Assembly (NCBI GenBank): GCA_029721435.1
Contig: CM056587.1
Location: 14,076,667-14,140,666, forward strand
DNA length: 64,000 bases
Direction of reading: 5' to 3'
From: Gymnothorax reevesii
Lineage: Eukaryota; Chordata; Actinopteri; Anguilliformes; Muraenidae
Shown here piece by piece: positions 52,101-60,955 of the stretch (the first letter of the stretch is position 1; every line of letters starts with the position of its first letter). The notes under the pieces are model-generated. The model saw only the letters and a list, made by a program, of their open reading frames with translations, was not told the DNA's origin and did not search any database. Both the position numbers and the translations under genes were made by a program.

Positions 52101-54582
52101 CAATAAACAAAACAATGTACACTTGCCGGAGATGAGCTCAAAATGCTTATATGATGAAAATAAGCTATTTCATTTATATTTTATTTAACATGGCATGGCT
52201 CGCGCCACATGGAGGCCACCATGTTCACAACAACTTACTAAGTTAAAGCTCGCGGAAGACAATGAGCGTAACGATCAAACGCCATCTTGTAATAAACGGT
52301 CAGTCGGCTGCCCGATCATGGCCCGGAGCTGCTGCCGTGTATCCCGTCGGGATCCCTGTGTGTAGTCAGCACTGTCTCTGCACCATGGGTTCCAAAGTTC
52401 CATTTGGATCAACAAAATAAATGGCAGATGATGATTCTGCTGCAGGGTCTGAAGCTGTCAGGCCCACACAAGAGTAATAGGATGCAGGGAACCAACATGC
52501 TTTCTGCTGGATGGGTAAGTAAAACATCAATAATTTTTAGGATCACTGCCACATTGGCATGGGATCGGTTTTACTGTTGGAAATGTAATATTTGCCAAAA
52601 CATTTCTGCTATTTTAGTCCCGGTCCAAATTCGCCACCCAGCTAACTTCTAAAGAGCGCGCTCTCTCGTCAGCAAAAATTCCAGTGTCTTTTACCTACTG
52701 TGAAATGCTCTGTACAAATGACCCCAAGTGTTACTGAATCTATGCAGTTAAAATATTGTGTGAATTAAATGCATAACCAAGGTCCTACAATAGTCCTGAA
52801 AAAACCCTGTTTGGACGGGATTAGTTAAGGGAACATTTCTGAATCGCTAATTTTAATAGTGATACAGAATAGTTTCCTATTGACGGTACGCAATAACAAT
52901 CAATAACAACAAAGCTGAGACAAATTATTGAACATGGGTCTGTCGTGAATAATGATAACAGAAGATAAATGCTTGCCGATGTTATCAGGCAAACTACAAA
53001 GAAAAGGTTTCTAAACTGACTATCACATCCATGCTGTCATTTCCAAAGTACCTGCTGCACATATGAAGATAAGGCAACAGAAAACTTATCCTGATTCTGA
53101 CACCCCTTGCGTGAGATAACAACAGTCATAAAATGATCTGAACTTTCTCCTATGAAATGAGTGCAATGCGCCCTTCAGAGCTTGTGAGAGGAACAAAGTG
53201 GCGCGATGATGCTGTTTTTTATCCGTGCTGGTGGGTGTTGGTATAGAAATCAAGAGCAGGTACCTCTTAACTTGACAAAGAAAATTACTGACTGGATCTC
53301 GAGGACATGGGGCCCTAATGTGACCAGCTAAACACAGTCAGCAAATTCCAATGCTAATGGTACCGCAATGAAAACTGGGTGTGTCTAACTCCATTCTGGT
53401 AATTTGCCAGGATGTCATAGTGCAACTGTGGCAATGTTGCCAAAAGGATCAGTCTTTGACAAATAAACGAACTGTGGATGTGGTGGAGGATTACTTCCAT
53501 TAAAGCCAATGAAATCAGCCGCAGTCATTCCCTTTAAAACCACAGAGCAAGCTGGTAATTTTGTCAAGTAAGGAACAAGGAACTAGCTTGTGTTACTGCC
53601 GTCTCGTTCAGTCCTCTCAGAACCGTCCTCCAATACTACAGCGGGTCAGTGATGTGAGAAAAGAGGAAAGTGAAAACTAGTGTCGTTGCATTTTGTTTGG
53701 ATCATTCAAACCATGTAGAAAATGGTCCTCAAAATATTAAAACAACAGTGAGACAGGTATTGATTTGTATTTCTCCTTACAAAAAGAAAATATTTAGATG
53801 CACTGCTTCCTGTTAGACTTGAATCACCTGTTATCTATTCATCTGTTTAACGCTAGAATGTTCCAAACCGGGGTTTTTCAGAAAATTTCACTACTTTTCC
53901 AGTCTTTCCAATCCCCAGTCCCAACTGTTCTGGAAAGTGTGGCAAGCATGAAATTCAGAATGCACAGATACACAAATCTTTTCTTTTGCGATTTTTTATC
54001 TAAATAGAAGAAAAGAGAGAATCTACAAATCACTTCTGTTTTTATATGCACTTCACATATTGTACACAAAAGCCAACAAACTCATCCAAACTAAGCACAC
54101 AACCTCAAAGCACAACCCGAGACGACTCCTAGGAGTATGTGGGGACCACACACAGCTGTGTTTATATCGCACACCTGTTTAACACTCTTGACAATAAAGG
54201 CCAGTGATGGAGCTTGCGGGTGCAGTTCTGGCATTTAAGGGCCTTTGAATCCGAAGATCAGGGCACAAAAGGATTTCATAAATCACAGGTGGCAGCGGAG
54301 ACTCCATAACTGATAACACATTCCGTCTGTTTACCTCTGAATGAGGACAGGTAGCATGTTAAAGATGCTCACTGCTAAATCGCTGCAGTAAAACTGAGAT
54401 GTACACATGACACAAACAAACACCCCCACACATACGCTTGTGCGGCAAAAAGGAGTAGGTTCTGTACTCACATCGGAGTTAAAGCGTAGCTGGCAGACAC
54501 TGCAGGAAATGACTTGCTTCTTCTTTGGTGGAGCACAGACTCCAAACGTGTGGTTAATTACTGCTTTCTGTACAGGGTCCAT
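25848..54582 (-). CDS. znf385b: ZNF385-family zinc-finger protein (znf385b-like), six visible coding exons
   Basis: Family members are nuclear C2H2 proteins linked to nucleic-acid binding and p53-related regulation in mammals. Joining 54472-54582, 31882-32041, 28974-29285, 28557-28738, 27144-27245 and 25848-26063 (all minus strand) gives one open frame of 360 residues. It begins [14 protein letters not shown] and ends TVLFTPY. Three U1/matrin-type fingers are present: C27/C30/H43/H49, C176/C179/H192/H198 and C240/C243/H256/H262, each Cx2Cx12Hx5H. All five introns are GT-AG and phase-consistent. Features such as [22 protein letters not shown] and [15 protein letters not shown] favour ZNF385B over paralogs A, C and D, judged from memory. 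Long mammalian isoforms have upstream exons with a further finger, so the product here may be incomplete at its N-terminus. The spacer between fingers 1 and 2 is serine/proline-rich. Confidence 0.9.
26064..27143 (-). other. znf385b-like intron, 1080 bp
   Basis: GT-AG intron with no recognised repeat apart from a T-run at about 26686-26698. No nested gene is visible. Confidence 0.8.
27144..27245 (-). CDS. znf385b: znf385b-like exon: end of finger 3 and basic tail
   Basis: The exon encodes residues 256-289. It starts [15 protein letters not shown] with H256 and H262 of finger 3, then a lysine/proline/tyrosine-rich segment typical of the family. The acceptor is GTTTTCCAG and the donor GTAAGA. 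Both ends are in phase 0. Confidence 0.92.
27262..28550. repeat. Tandem repeat filling a whole znf385b-like intron
   Basis: Nearly the entire 1311-bp intron consists of short variants of 'ctgatctgtgtgctgctaaa' and 'ctgtgccactgatctttgtg', built from about 10-12-bp subunits in higher-order patterns. It starts about 16 bp from the 3' splice site and reaches almost to the donor side. Frames across it (for example 129 codons at 27905-28294 minus) are repeat artefacts. Confidence 0.85.
28557..28738 (-). CDS. znf385b: znf385b-like exon: end of finger 2, linker, most of finger 3
   Basis: The exon completes glycine 195 and encodes residues 196-255. SKHK carries H198 of finger 2, followed by the linker [21 protein letters not shown]240 and C243 of finger 3 lie in [18 protein letters not shown]. 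The acceptor is a T-rich tract ending TGTGAAG, and the donor is GTTAGT. The intron before it is only 235 bp. Confidence 0.93.
28974..29285 (-). CDS. znf385b: znf385b-like exon: spacer and most of finger 2
   Basis: The exon completes alanine 91 and encodes up to residue 194 plus one base. The spacer is rich in proline, alanine and serine and contains a short PSPSPSPS run from a GAGGGC-type repeat. An acidic ESEEEKAKK stretch precedes finger 2, which starts at C176/C179 and reaches H192. The acceptor TTCTCCCTCTCAG is strong. The donor is GTGACC. Confidence 0.92.
29286..29735. other. Intron sequence without recognised elements
   Basis: Part of the 2596-bp intron between the second and third visible exons. 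Nothing is recognised. Confidence 0.5.
29740..30200. repeat. Minisatellite of about 28-31 bp
   Basis: About 15 units contain 'caatcattctaaactatgtg' followed by 'acacgggagt' or 'acataggca'. Units are similar at the left and decay to the right. The array lies in the intron before the third visible exon. Confidence 0.8.
30560..30713. mobile_element. Small hairpin MITE, possibly hAT-type
   Basis: The two halves of this 154-bp segment are near-complementary: 'ttccaaccaagcacttatac' on the left and 'gtaagtgcttggttggaa' on the right, and the symmetry extends outward to 'cagggctggtgtg' / 'caccccagccct'. The terminal CAGGGCTGG fits hAT-type ends. No target duplication could be confirmed. Confidence 0.6.
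30714..31881. other. Intron sequence without recognised elements
   Basis: Right-hand part of the intron adjoining the exon at 31882. Nothing is recognised. Confidence 0.5.
31882..32041 (-). CDS. znf385b: znf385b-like exon: second half of finger 1 and spacer
   Basis: The exon encodes residues 38-90 plus one base. It starts [15 protein letters not shown] with H43 and H49 of finger 1, then a basic and serine/threonine/proline-rich spacer. The acceptor reads CTGAGCAG. The donor is GTCTGT, a weak match to the GTRAGT consensus. Phase 1 at the 3' end matches the next exon. Confidence 0.9.
32247..33830 (+). mobile_element. Nearly complete but inactive Tc1/mariner (DD34E) transposon
   Basis: The termini are inverted over about 60 bp. 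The left reads 'ggttgggacgaagtgtaaat' near 32262; the right, reverse-complemented, reads 'agttgggataaagtgtatat' near 33810. The transposase is on the plus strand in several frames. A helix-turn-helix segment includes [16 protein letters not shown] (about 32730). The first catalytic aspartate lies in [11 protein letters not shown] (about 33045), the second in QDNAKPH (about 33325), and the glutamate in [11 protein letters not shown] (about 33420), with 34 residues between the last two. Stops, for example after IVKR and LVS, and frameshifts inactivate it. It is inserted in the large intron, antisense to the host gene. Confidence 0.85.
33831..35039. other. Intron sequence without recognised elements
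   Basis: AT-rich, with a T-run at about 34090-34102. No gene or named repeat. Confidence 0.4.
35040..36150 (+). repeat. 44-46-bp minisatellite, left part
   Basis: About 24 units contain 'gtgtaagtcgctctataact' then 'gctttaataactcc' and a 'tgcctctcagtg' spacer. The array is cut at about 36150 by a LINE and resumes at 40921. Confidence 0.85.
36152..37087 (+). pseudogene. LINE fragment: endonuclease end and linker (5' part)
   Basis: The frame shows the C-terminal half of an apurinic-type (EEP) endonuclease: CDFNVDL at the start, then [11 protein letters not shown], and [13 protein letters not shown] with the catalytic SDH motif. A frameshift near 36660 leads into [17 protein letters not shown], typical of the region between endonuclease and reverse transcriptase. 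Then comes [20 protein letters not shown]. The element is 5'-truncated and lies in the minisatellite. It is interrupted at 37087 by element B and continues at 39326. I place it among CR1/L2/Rex1-like non-LTR elements only loosely. Confidence 0.8.
37088..39325 (+). mobile_element. AAGTATACTT-rich transposon-like element, copy B, inside the LINE
   Basis: This is the inverted counterpart of copy A. It starts CCCTTACAAAAAAG at 37088 and ends TTTTTTGCTAAGGG at 39325, with AA outside on both sides. It is 2238 bp long. Palindromic AAGTATACTT-type repeats fill both arms, and the unique core at about 38040-38700 matches the core of A. A 5S-derived SINE-like segment lies at 38727-38975. The LINE codons on either side join in frame when one AA is removed (serine codon 37083-37085, next codon 39326-39328), which fixes both ends of the insertion. 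Confidence 0.85.
38727..38975 (+). repeat. 5S-rRNA-derived (SINE3-like) segment inside element B
   Basis: The head contains 'ggctgaagctaagcaggtgt' followed by 'gtgcttggatgggaaactgc' and CTGGG, matching the internal promoter of 5S rRNA. The downstream part (…gtgttggtgggccagg…cagatgagatgtg…gtcctgacttactgtggg) matches the body and tail of fish 5S-derived SINEs. It is too diverged to be a functional 5S gene. Confidence 0.7.
39326..40350 (+). pseudogene. LINE fragment: reverse transcriptase (3' part)
   Basis: Broken plus-strand frames give the reverse-transcriptase core: [20 protein letters not shown], then [19 protein letters not shown] when one stop is ignored, [13 protein letters not shown] and a LDAS…AFDRV block (the usual first catalytic region). 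These are followed by [17 protein letters not shown], where the family normally has QGGVLSP. The usual YADD region is not found; similarity is lost after about 40080. The 3' tail ends 'tgtacaaataaagaac' and TA repeats. Several stops make it dead. Confidence 0.8.
40371..40902. mobile_element. Tc1-like non-autonomous element with long inverted ends
   Basis: The left end 'ggccaaaagtttggacacac' continues 'cttctcattcaatgcgtttcc', and the right end is its reverse complement (about 50 bp). Both ends abut TA-rich sequence. This terminus recurs in fish Tc1-like elements. There is no transposase in the 530 bp. It lies between the LINE tail and the resumed minisatellite. Confidence 0.75.
40921..41392 (+). 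repeat. 44-46-bp minisatellite, right part
   Basis: About ten further units of the array begun at 35040, with the same 'agctctataactgctttaat' core. Two near-identical blocks at about 41040-41130 and 41225-41310 show local higher-order duplication. The same unit on both sides of 36152-40902 shows that the LINE and later elements inserted into, or arose within, one array. Confidence 0.85.
41393..42728. other. Intron sequence with a CCA microsatellite
   Basis: (CCA)n lies at about 41629-41651. No gene is recognised. Confidence 0.45.
42729..43937 (+). repeat. LTR-like dispersed repeat, copy 1
   Basis: This 1.2-kb segment shares blocks in the same order with 49399-50577. Both contain 'ctctcagcagtcgccctatt' followed by 'ctagtctcc', a TGATCCCTGTC(C/T)GCGTTTTGGCT block, and near the right end a 'ggactttgta' stretch followed by AATAAA and about 60-80 bases to a CA end. 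The TG start, the CA end and the polyadenylation signal suggest a solitary LTR, but no target duplication matched. Confidence 0.45.
43938..44814. other. Intron sequence without recognised elements
   Basis: No gene or named repeat is recognised. Confidence 0.4.
44815..48225. repeat. Satellite region based on a roughly 31-bp unit, with gaps
   Basis: Units of the type 'cactgaatcattccaacact' plus 'gctcttaaaca' occur at 44815-44890, throughout 45290-46222 and at 46950-48225. In the right part the variant with 'ctgtattactc' dominates. The gaps at about 44900-45285 and 46225-46940 are non-repetitive. The second gap ends in 'gttgacacccctaat', which resembles a hAT terminus. Confidence 0.8.
45290..46222 (-). 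repeat. Homogenised 63-bp higher-order array
   Basis: About 14.5 units of exactly 63 bp, each made of two diverged half-units carrying 'cctgaatcattcc'. Because 63 is divisible by three, the minus strand stays open for 311 codons with a 21-residue repeat ([20 protein letters not shown] plus R/W). No start context, splice signals or domain suggest a protein. Confidence 0.85.
48615..48897 (+). repeat. CA-rich microsatellite block
   Basis: Interrupted (CA)n tracts; the frames on both strands are repeat artefacts. Confidence 0.85.
49146..49192 (+). repeat. CA microsatellite
   Basis: Nearly pure (CA)n tract. Confidence 0.9.
49399..50577 (+). repeat. LTR-like dispersed repeat, copy 2
   Basis: Same layout as 42729-43937, including the CTCTCAGCAGTCGCC block near 49925, TGATCCCTGTCTGCGTTTTGG near 50090, AATAAA near 50515 and a CTCACA end. 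The two copies are in the same orientation and about 5.5 kb apart. The sequence between them is the satellite region and shows no retroviral coding sequence, so they are more likely two solitary copies than one provirus. Confidence 0.45.
50578..53815. other. Intron sequence without recognised genes
   Basis: No gene is supported. A perfect 13-bp inverted repeat (gacccaaatattt / aaatatttgggtc) lies at about 51079-51170. The remaining short frames show no domain. Confidence 0.4.
53816..53970 (-). mobile_element. Terminal fragment of a mariner-like element
   Basis: The reverse complement matches the left terminal region of the element at 681-960. Blocks shared with it include the 'tgttccaaaccggggttttt' stretch and 'tctggaaagtgtggcaagca', both diverged. 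Only about 150 bp remain. Confidence 0.55.
54472..54582 (-). CDS. znf385b: znf385b-like exon: MDPVQ start and first half of finger 1
   Basis: The exon encodes residues 1-37 counted from MDPVQKAV, and ends in the middle of the first zinc finger (C27 and C30 present, then QLRFNSD). A polypyrimidine tract ending CTCTGTAG lies directly before the ATG, so this is an internal exon spliced to something upstream. The methionine may be an internal residue of a longer isoform or the start of a short one. The donor is GTGAGT at 54471. The next intron is 22.4 kb. Residues CA replace the more usual hydrophobic/proline pair after HTFGV, a mild local difference. Confidence 0.92.
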
Positions 54583-54639
54583 CTACAGAGGACACAAGAG
54601 AAGCATCCTCACAGTATAAATAAATGCTACATGCAACAG

Positions 54640-54840
54640 ACTTTTGCACACGATAAACAAATGCAAATGTGCATAACCATGACACACAGATACACATACT
54701 CACATTCACCCCCTCTTCACATAGAAACACAAAAACAAATTCTCTCACATAGATGCACAAACACATACAAATATATACACGCAAACAAACACACACACAG
54801 ACAAATACAAGCGCACAAAACATACAGATGCACATACATA

Positions 54841-54882
<42 letters not shown>

Positions 54883-55045
54883 AACATAAGCATACATGCA
54901 TAAGCACGAACACACATGCACATGCATACACTCATGCACACACGAAGATACACGCACACACACACACACACACACACATACACACGCACGCACATGCACA
55001 CACGCACATACAGACACACGCACGCACACACACACACACACTCTG
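54640..55045 (+). repeat. Long CA-rich microsatellite upstream of the MDPVQ exon
   Basis: Interrupted (CA)n with ACG and ATA variants. On the gene's strand it is a TG-rich tract that starts about 60 bases upstream of the 3' splice site. Open frames of up to 131 codons within it are repeat artefacts. Confidence 0.88.
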
Positions 55046-55970
55046 CTTCGTAAACAACAGGACCGGCCGTGGTGCCTGGATCAGAGCAGAGAGGACACAC
55101 AATGCGACCCAAGCGGCTGGTGTAAGTCGAGGTGAGAGTGTCGGCTCCTCCGCTGGAGGAATGAATAAAACTCTCCCAGCCATTTCCTGCTCACGCCACG
55201 GCGATCAATTACAAAGAGCCCTCTTTATCACTCGGGCTTACCGCTCTAATCAGACAAACAATCTGCACTCAGAGAAAAGCCTTCGCTCACAATCATCAAA
55301 CGCAGAATAGCTGCTCTGCGGTCTCAACCTGGACTGCAGCCTGTCAGACAGACCCCGGAGCAGAGCAGCGCACTAACCAGAGAGGCACTCTCTGCTGCCA
55401 GGAGGCTGTGTGCTGCCTGATTTTCTTTCTGTTCAGAGAAGGGAAACCAATTCGGCACATACACACACACACGCACAAACACAGCCGCACACAAACAGAC
55501 AAACTATCAAAGTGAATATCATATTTCTGTGTGGAAGAAAAGAGAAAACAACACCAAATAACAAGCGTCACCGTTTAAAATGAATCTTCCGCTGTTTCTG
55601 CGCATATCACGACACAGCCAGAGCAGAATACATTACAAATGTGTGCTGTGATTCACTGGCTATGCGGAACGGAATACTTTACTGCACAGGTGGCCAACAC
55701 TGGCAATCGAGACCTACAATGTCTGCAGGTTTCTATTGTTACTTAGTTCTTATTTGATAGATTGAATCAGTAGATTACTTAGTTGACTAACCACTCCTGG
55801 ATTTTGGGTCACAAGCAGTTGGCAAAAAAACAGCACACAATAGCAGGACCAGGGTTGGTAACTGCTGCTTTAGCACGGTCTCGGCTTGCAGGAGAGAAAA
55901 AGCTAAGCCCAAAACCAGAGAATAATGCTGCCACCAATGAAGCAGAGGCAGCACCTATACAGACCTCCAT
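55046..55970. other. Intron sequence without recognised genes
   Basis: Non-repetitive apart from a short CA tract near 55455-55500. The stretch 55180-55270 contains several TAAT/ATTA-type and AT-hook-like motifs and could be conserved non-coding DNA, but this cannot be judged without alignment. Confidence 0.3.
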
Positions 55971-55974
55971 GTCA

Positions 55975-58480
55975 GGGAGACAAAATGAGCACAGACCTTA
56001 ACACAAGAGAGACCACAGGAACACAAACCTTTACACAAGAGAGACCACGAGAGCACAGACCTTGACACAAGAGAGACCACAGGAGCACAAACCTTTACAC
56101 AAGAGAGACCACAGGAATGAAATTCTTTACAGAAGACGGACCACAGGAACACAAACCTTTATAACAGAGAGACCACAGGAGCACAAACCTTAACAACAAA
56201 GAGACCACAGGAACACAATCCTTTACACAAGAGAGACCACAGAAGCACAAACCTTTACACAAGAGAGACCAAAGGAGCACAAACCTTTACAACAGAGAAA
56301 CCACAGGAGCACAAACCTTTACACAAGAGAGACCACAGGAACACAATCCTTTACACAAGAGAAACCAAAAGTAACACAAACCTTTACACAAGAGAGACCA
56401 CAGGAACACAATCCTTTACACAAGGGAGACCACAGGCATACACATCTTTACACAAGAGAGACCCAAGGAACACAAACCTTTACACAAGAGAGACCACAGA
56501 AGCACAAACATTTACACAAGAGAGACCACAGGAACACAATCCTTTACACAAGAGAGACTACAGGAGGACAAACCTTCACAACAGAGAGGCCAAAGAAACA
56601 CAATCCTGTACACAAGAGAGACCATAAAGTAACACAAACCTTTACACAAGAGAGACCAGAGGGACACAAACCTTTACAACAGCGAGACCAGAGGAGTAAA
56701 AACCTTTACACAAGAGAGACCACAGGAACACAAACCTTTGCAAAAGAGAGACCACAGGAGCACAAACCTTTACAACAGAGAGACCACAGAAATACAATTC
56801 TTTACATAAGATAGACCACAGGAACACAAATCTTTACAAAAGAGAGACCACAGGAGCACAAAACTTTACAACAAAGAGACCACAGGAGCAGAAAACTTAA
56901 CAACAGAGAGACCACAGGAACACTATCCTTTACACAAAAGAGACTACAGGAACACAGACCTTTACACAAGAGAGACCAAAGGAGCACAAACCTTAACAAC
57001 AGAGAGACGACAGGAACACAATCCTTTACACGAGAGACTACAGGAACACAGACCATTACACAAGAGAGACCAAAGGAGCACAAACCTTTACAACAGAGAA
57101 ACCACAGGAGCACAAACCTTTACACGAGAGAGACCACAGGAACACAATCCTTTACACAAGAGAAACCAAAAGTAACACAAACCTTTACACAAGAGAGACC
57201 ACAGGAACACAATCCTTTACACAAGGGAGACCGCAGGCATACAAACCTTCACACAAGAGAGACCAACGGAACACAAACCTTTACACAAGAGAGACCACAG
57301 GAGCACAAACCATTACACAAGAGAGACCACAGGAACACAATCCTTTACACAAGAGAGACCACACAAGCCCAAACCTTTACAACAGAGAAACCACAGGAGC
57401 ACAAACCTTTACACAAGAGAGACCACACAAGCCCAAACCTTTACAACAGAGAAACCACAGGAGCACAAACCTTTACACAAGAGAGACCACAGGAGGACAA
57501 ACCTTTACAACAGAGAGGCCAAAGAAACACAATCCTGTACACAAGAGAGACCAAACGTAACACAAACCTTTACACAAGAGAGACCACAGGGACACAATCC
57601 TTTACACAAGAGAGACCGCAGGCATACAATCCTTTACATAAGATAGATCACAGGAGTACAAACCTTTACACAAGAGAGACCAAAGGAACACAAACCTTTA
57701 CACAAGAGAGACCACAGGAACACAAACCTTTACAACAGAGAGACCACAGGAATAAAATTCTTTACACAAGAGGGACCACAGGAACACAAACCTATACAAC
57801 AGAAAGACCAGAGGAGCACAAACCTTTACACAAGAGAGACCACAGGAACACAAACCTTTGCAACAGAAAGACTACAGGAGCACAAACCTTTACAACAGAG
57901 AGACCACAGAAATACAATTCTTTACATAAGATAGACCACAGGAACACAAACCTTTACACAAGAGAGACCACAGGAGCACAAAACTTTACAACTGAGAGAC
58001 CACAGGAGCACAAAACTTTACAACTGAGAGACCACAGGAGCACAAAACTTTACAACAGAGAGACCACAGGAGCACAAAACTTTTCAACAGAGAGAGCACA
58101 GGAGCACAAAACTTTACAACAGAGAGACCACAGGAACACAATCCTTTACATAAGATAGATCACAGGAGCACAAACCTTTACACAAGAGAGACCAGAGGAA
58201 CACAAACCTTTACACAAGATAGACCACAGGAGCACAAACCTTTACAACAGAGTGACAACAGGAGCACAAACCTTTACAACACAGAGACCACAGGAGCACA
58301 GGCCTTTACATAATAAATAATAAAAGGAGTACAGACTTTTACACCAGAGAAACCACTGAGTGCAAACCTTAACACCAGTAAGACAACAGTAGCATAGACC
58401 TCTACACCAGATCAACTAGGAGCACAGACCTTTACACCACTTAAACCACAGGGCCATAGACCTTTACAACACAAGAGACC
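55975..58480 (+). repeat. 32-bp minisatellite, about 2.5 kb
   Basis: Roughly 75-80 units of 31-33 bp contain 'acaagagagaccacaggaac' then 'acaaaccttt'. Larger blocks are themselves duplicated: about 56270-56480 and 57085-57270 share the same order of variant units. The cysteine/leucine-rich minus-strand frames are artefacts of the unit length. The array is interrupted by a hAT-like segment and resumes at 59075. Confidence 0.9.
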
Positions 58481-58489
58481 TTTAAATGC

Positions 58490-59070
58490 AGCAGCTTCGG
58501 TGAACAAACCCAACCTTGTTTGAAAGGTAAGGCAATGCACAGTATATTTATCAAGCCGCCTAAAACAACAATCGTTTCAAAAACATAATTAGAAGACCTA
58601 TTTCAATGATGGCAAGTGAAACCAGCTTCTTAGCGATAATGCGGAAGCGAGTTGTCATTCGCAGCTGATTCTCTCTGACCAATCAGTGGGCTGCTGTGTT
58701 GTCACGTAACATATTTTACAATTTTTCAGCAGCCAGTAATAGGCCAGTCAGTTATAGGCCTGTAGGCAATTCATGAGTGGGGCCAAGTTAAACATTTTAT
58801 TTATCATTTAATTTTATTTTATATTGTGCTTTGTTGGAATGACAGCGCTAAATAAATATTTTCTCAATTTTGTGATTGATTTATTCTTTGAAGCATTAAT
58901 ATTAATTAATGCAATTGCAATGCCTTGACTTTTGTTAGGTTAGTACACAGTCATAGCCATAAATGCGATGGTACTAAAAACTGGCATCATTTCTTTCGGT
59001 GCTTCGGTTTTTGGCCGAGCGTTTCTCATTTTTGGTTTTGGCCAAAAATTTTCATTTCGGTGCATCCCTA
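58490..59070 (-). mobile_element. hAT-like element, truncated, inserted in the minisatellite
   Basis: On the minus strand the segment begins TAGGGATGCACCGAAATG, a familiar hAT-type terminus in vertebrates, followed by TTTTTGGCCAAAACC and related inverted motifs. The opposite terminus is not found near 58490, so the copy is truncated. No transposase domain is visible. Confidence 0.65.
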
Positions 59071-59074
59071 ATGT

Positions 59075-59245
59075 AAACCTTACATCAGAGAGACCATGGG
59101 AGCACTAACCTTTACACCAGAGAGACAACAGGAGCACAGACCATTACAGCAGAATGACCACAGGAACAGAGACATTCGCGCTAGAGCAACTACAGGAGCA
59201 CCGACTTTTACACCAGTGAGACCACAGGAGCACAAACCTTCACAC
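59075..59245 (+). repeat. 32-bp minisatellite, right part
   Basis: About five diverged units of the array at 55975-58480 continue beyond the hAT-like insert. Confidence 0.8.
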
Positions 59246-60355
59246 CCTTTTTTCTCTCCTCTCTGTACCCTCAACATACCTTTTCTATGCCTCAGCACAT
59301 CTTTACCTGTTTCTTTAAAATTCACATTTCAACCAAACAACCAAACTGCTATTACTACAAGCATCCAAGAAAGAGGGGAAAAGTCTTACACATGTATGCA
59401 TATACTCAGAAACCACCACACACACATGTACAAGCACAGAATGGCTCTGTCCTTTAAACACACACACACACACACAGAGGACACACACCCTGACCCTAAA
59501 CAGTGCTGTCTGGGAGATTAGTGCTTTGCATGTGGGACAGCTCAGCAGAGCAGCGACTCATTGAGAAGACAAAGCAGCTTAATTAAGAGTGCAGGTGTAA
59601 TTAACAACAGTGGCCCAGATGGATTACCACCAATCAAAGTGCAGCAATTCACCTCTAAACTAATCTGAGGATGAAACTCCTCATCAGGCTGCACTGAGCG
59701 GCTCAGGCTCAGTCTTGTGGAGGCTTGTGAAGTCATAAACCTAGGCGGTTAGAAACAGACCATCACTCTCAACAGAGTTCAGAGCTCAGAGCACCACAGC
59801 AGTCTGTACAACACGGAGAAGCCATTTTACACACCCTATGAATTAGAGGGCCATTCCAGCATACCTCACTTCAACAGCTACTCGCGAACACGTCCACACT
59901 AATGTTTACATTTTAAAACACACAACTTTTGCTACATTTCTGCATACACATACACATTTCTGCAGGAACAAACGAAACGAAGGCCTTTCAAAACGCTGCA
60001 GACCCCATTTTCGTTTTAAAACTGTGCTGTAGTGTGAACGGGCAGAAACAGAGAACTTTGAAAACAACGACGCAGTCACCCACATTCGCAGATGGATTGG
60101 GTCTTAGTTATCAGTCAAGACGTATCCTTCCCCGAGGCGTCTTGCCTCTCTTATGTGACAATTTCAAGGAAGAAAACAAGCCAGCAACCATAGCCTTGAC
60201 TACCAGCCTTGAAAACCAGCGAATGAATGGTCATGCGATATGCGTAATATCACAGAAGTAATAGTATGGATGGAGATTATTCCTGAAACGGCGGTAAAGC
60301 GTACGTGTAGACGGAAATCGTTCTCATTTTAAAACACCGTTCCAAAACAAAAATG
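59246..60355. other. Intron sequence without recognised genes
   Basis: Contains a short CA tract at about 59458-59478. No gene is supported. Confidence 0.4.
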
Positions 60356-60575
60356 TATGACCCCAAAGGGCCACTTGAGAACACTACTCTCACAGGGCCT
60401 CTCCAGAACATGTCTCACAGAGGGCCACTTCGGGATACGCGTCTCAGAGGGTCACTCTGGAACCCCTCTCTCATAAGCCCACTCTGGAACTCATGTCCCC
60501 TTACAGCCACTCTAAAACACATTCCTCAGAGGGACGCTCTAGATCATGTCTCTCAGAAAGCTGCTCCGGAATGTA
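60356..60575 (+). repeat. Degenerate minisatellite of about 30-32 bp
   Basis: About seven units of the type 'ctctcagagggccactt' plus 'ctggaacac' with substitutions and small length changes. Confidence 0.65.
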
Positions 60576-60849
60576 CATGTATGTTGCAGATTCCAGGCAC
60601 ACTGGGGGCTAGTTGAATTATTCTAGGATATAATGCCCTTCTTTTGGTTGATAGTGAAGATCAGAACAGCAGAAGTGGCTGTAAATAGCTCCACCCTGAC
60701 TGCCTCTGCCTGATACTTCAGCAGGACACTTCAAAACGGGCAATTAAAGCATTTTTAGGAGAATTAAAATATGTTGTGAGAGAGAAACAAAGGGAAGAAG
60801 AGAGAAACATTAAGTACTACATACAGTACATGTCCTTGACCACTAATTT

Positions 60850-60955
60850 ACACACACACACACACAAACACGCACACACTCTCTCTCTCTCACACACATG
60901 CGCACACACAAATACGCACCTATTAATACACACTTGCTCACACACAGATATCACT
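60850..60955 (+). repeat. CA/CT microsatellite block
   Basis: Interrupted (CA)n with a short (CT)n tract. Confidence 0.85.

Noticed and set aside
54554..55310. Several open frames of 98-185 codons rich in His/Thr or Cys/Val
   Set aside because: They translate CA/TG microsatellite DNA on both strands and overlap each other.
55975..57113. Cys/Leu/Ser-rich minus-strand frames (60-103 codons) as membrane proteins
   Set aside because: They are translations of the 32-bp minisatellite and change frame from unit to unit.
55975..58480. CRISPR-like array
   Set aside because: The units are contiguous tandem repeats without unique spacers, in a vertebrate genome; it is a minisatellite.
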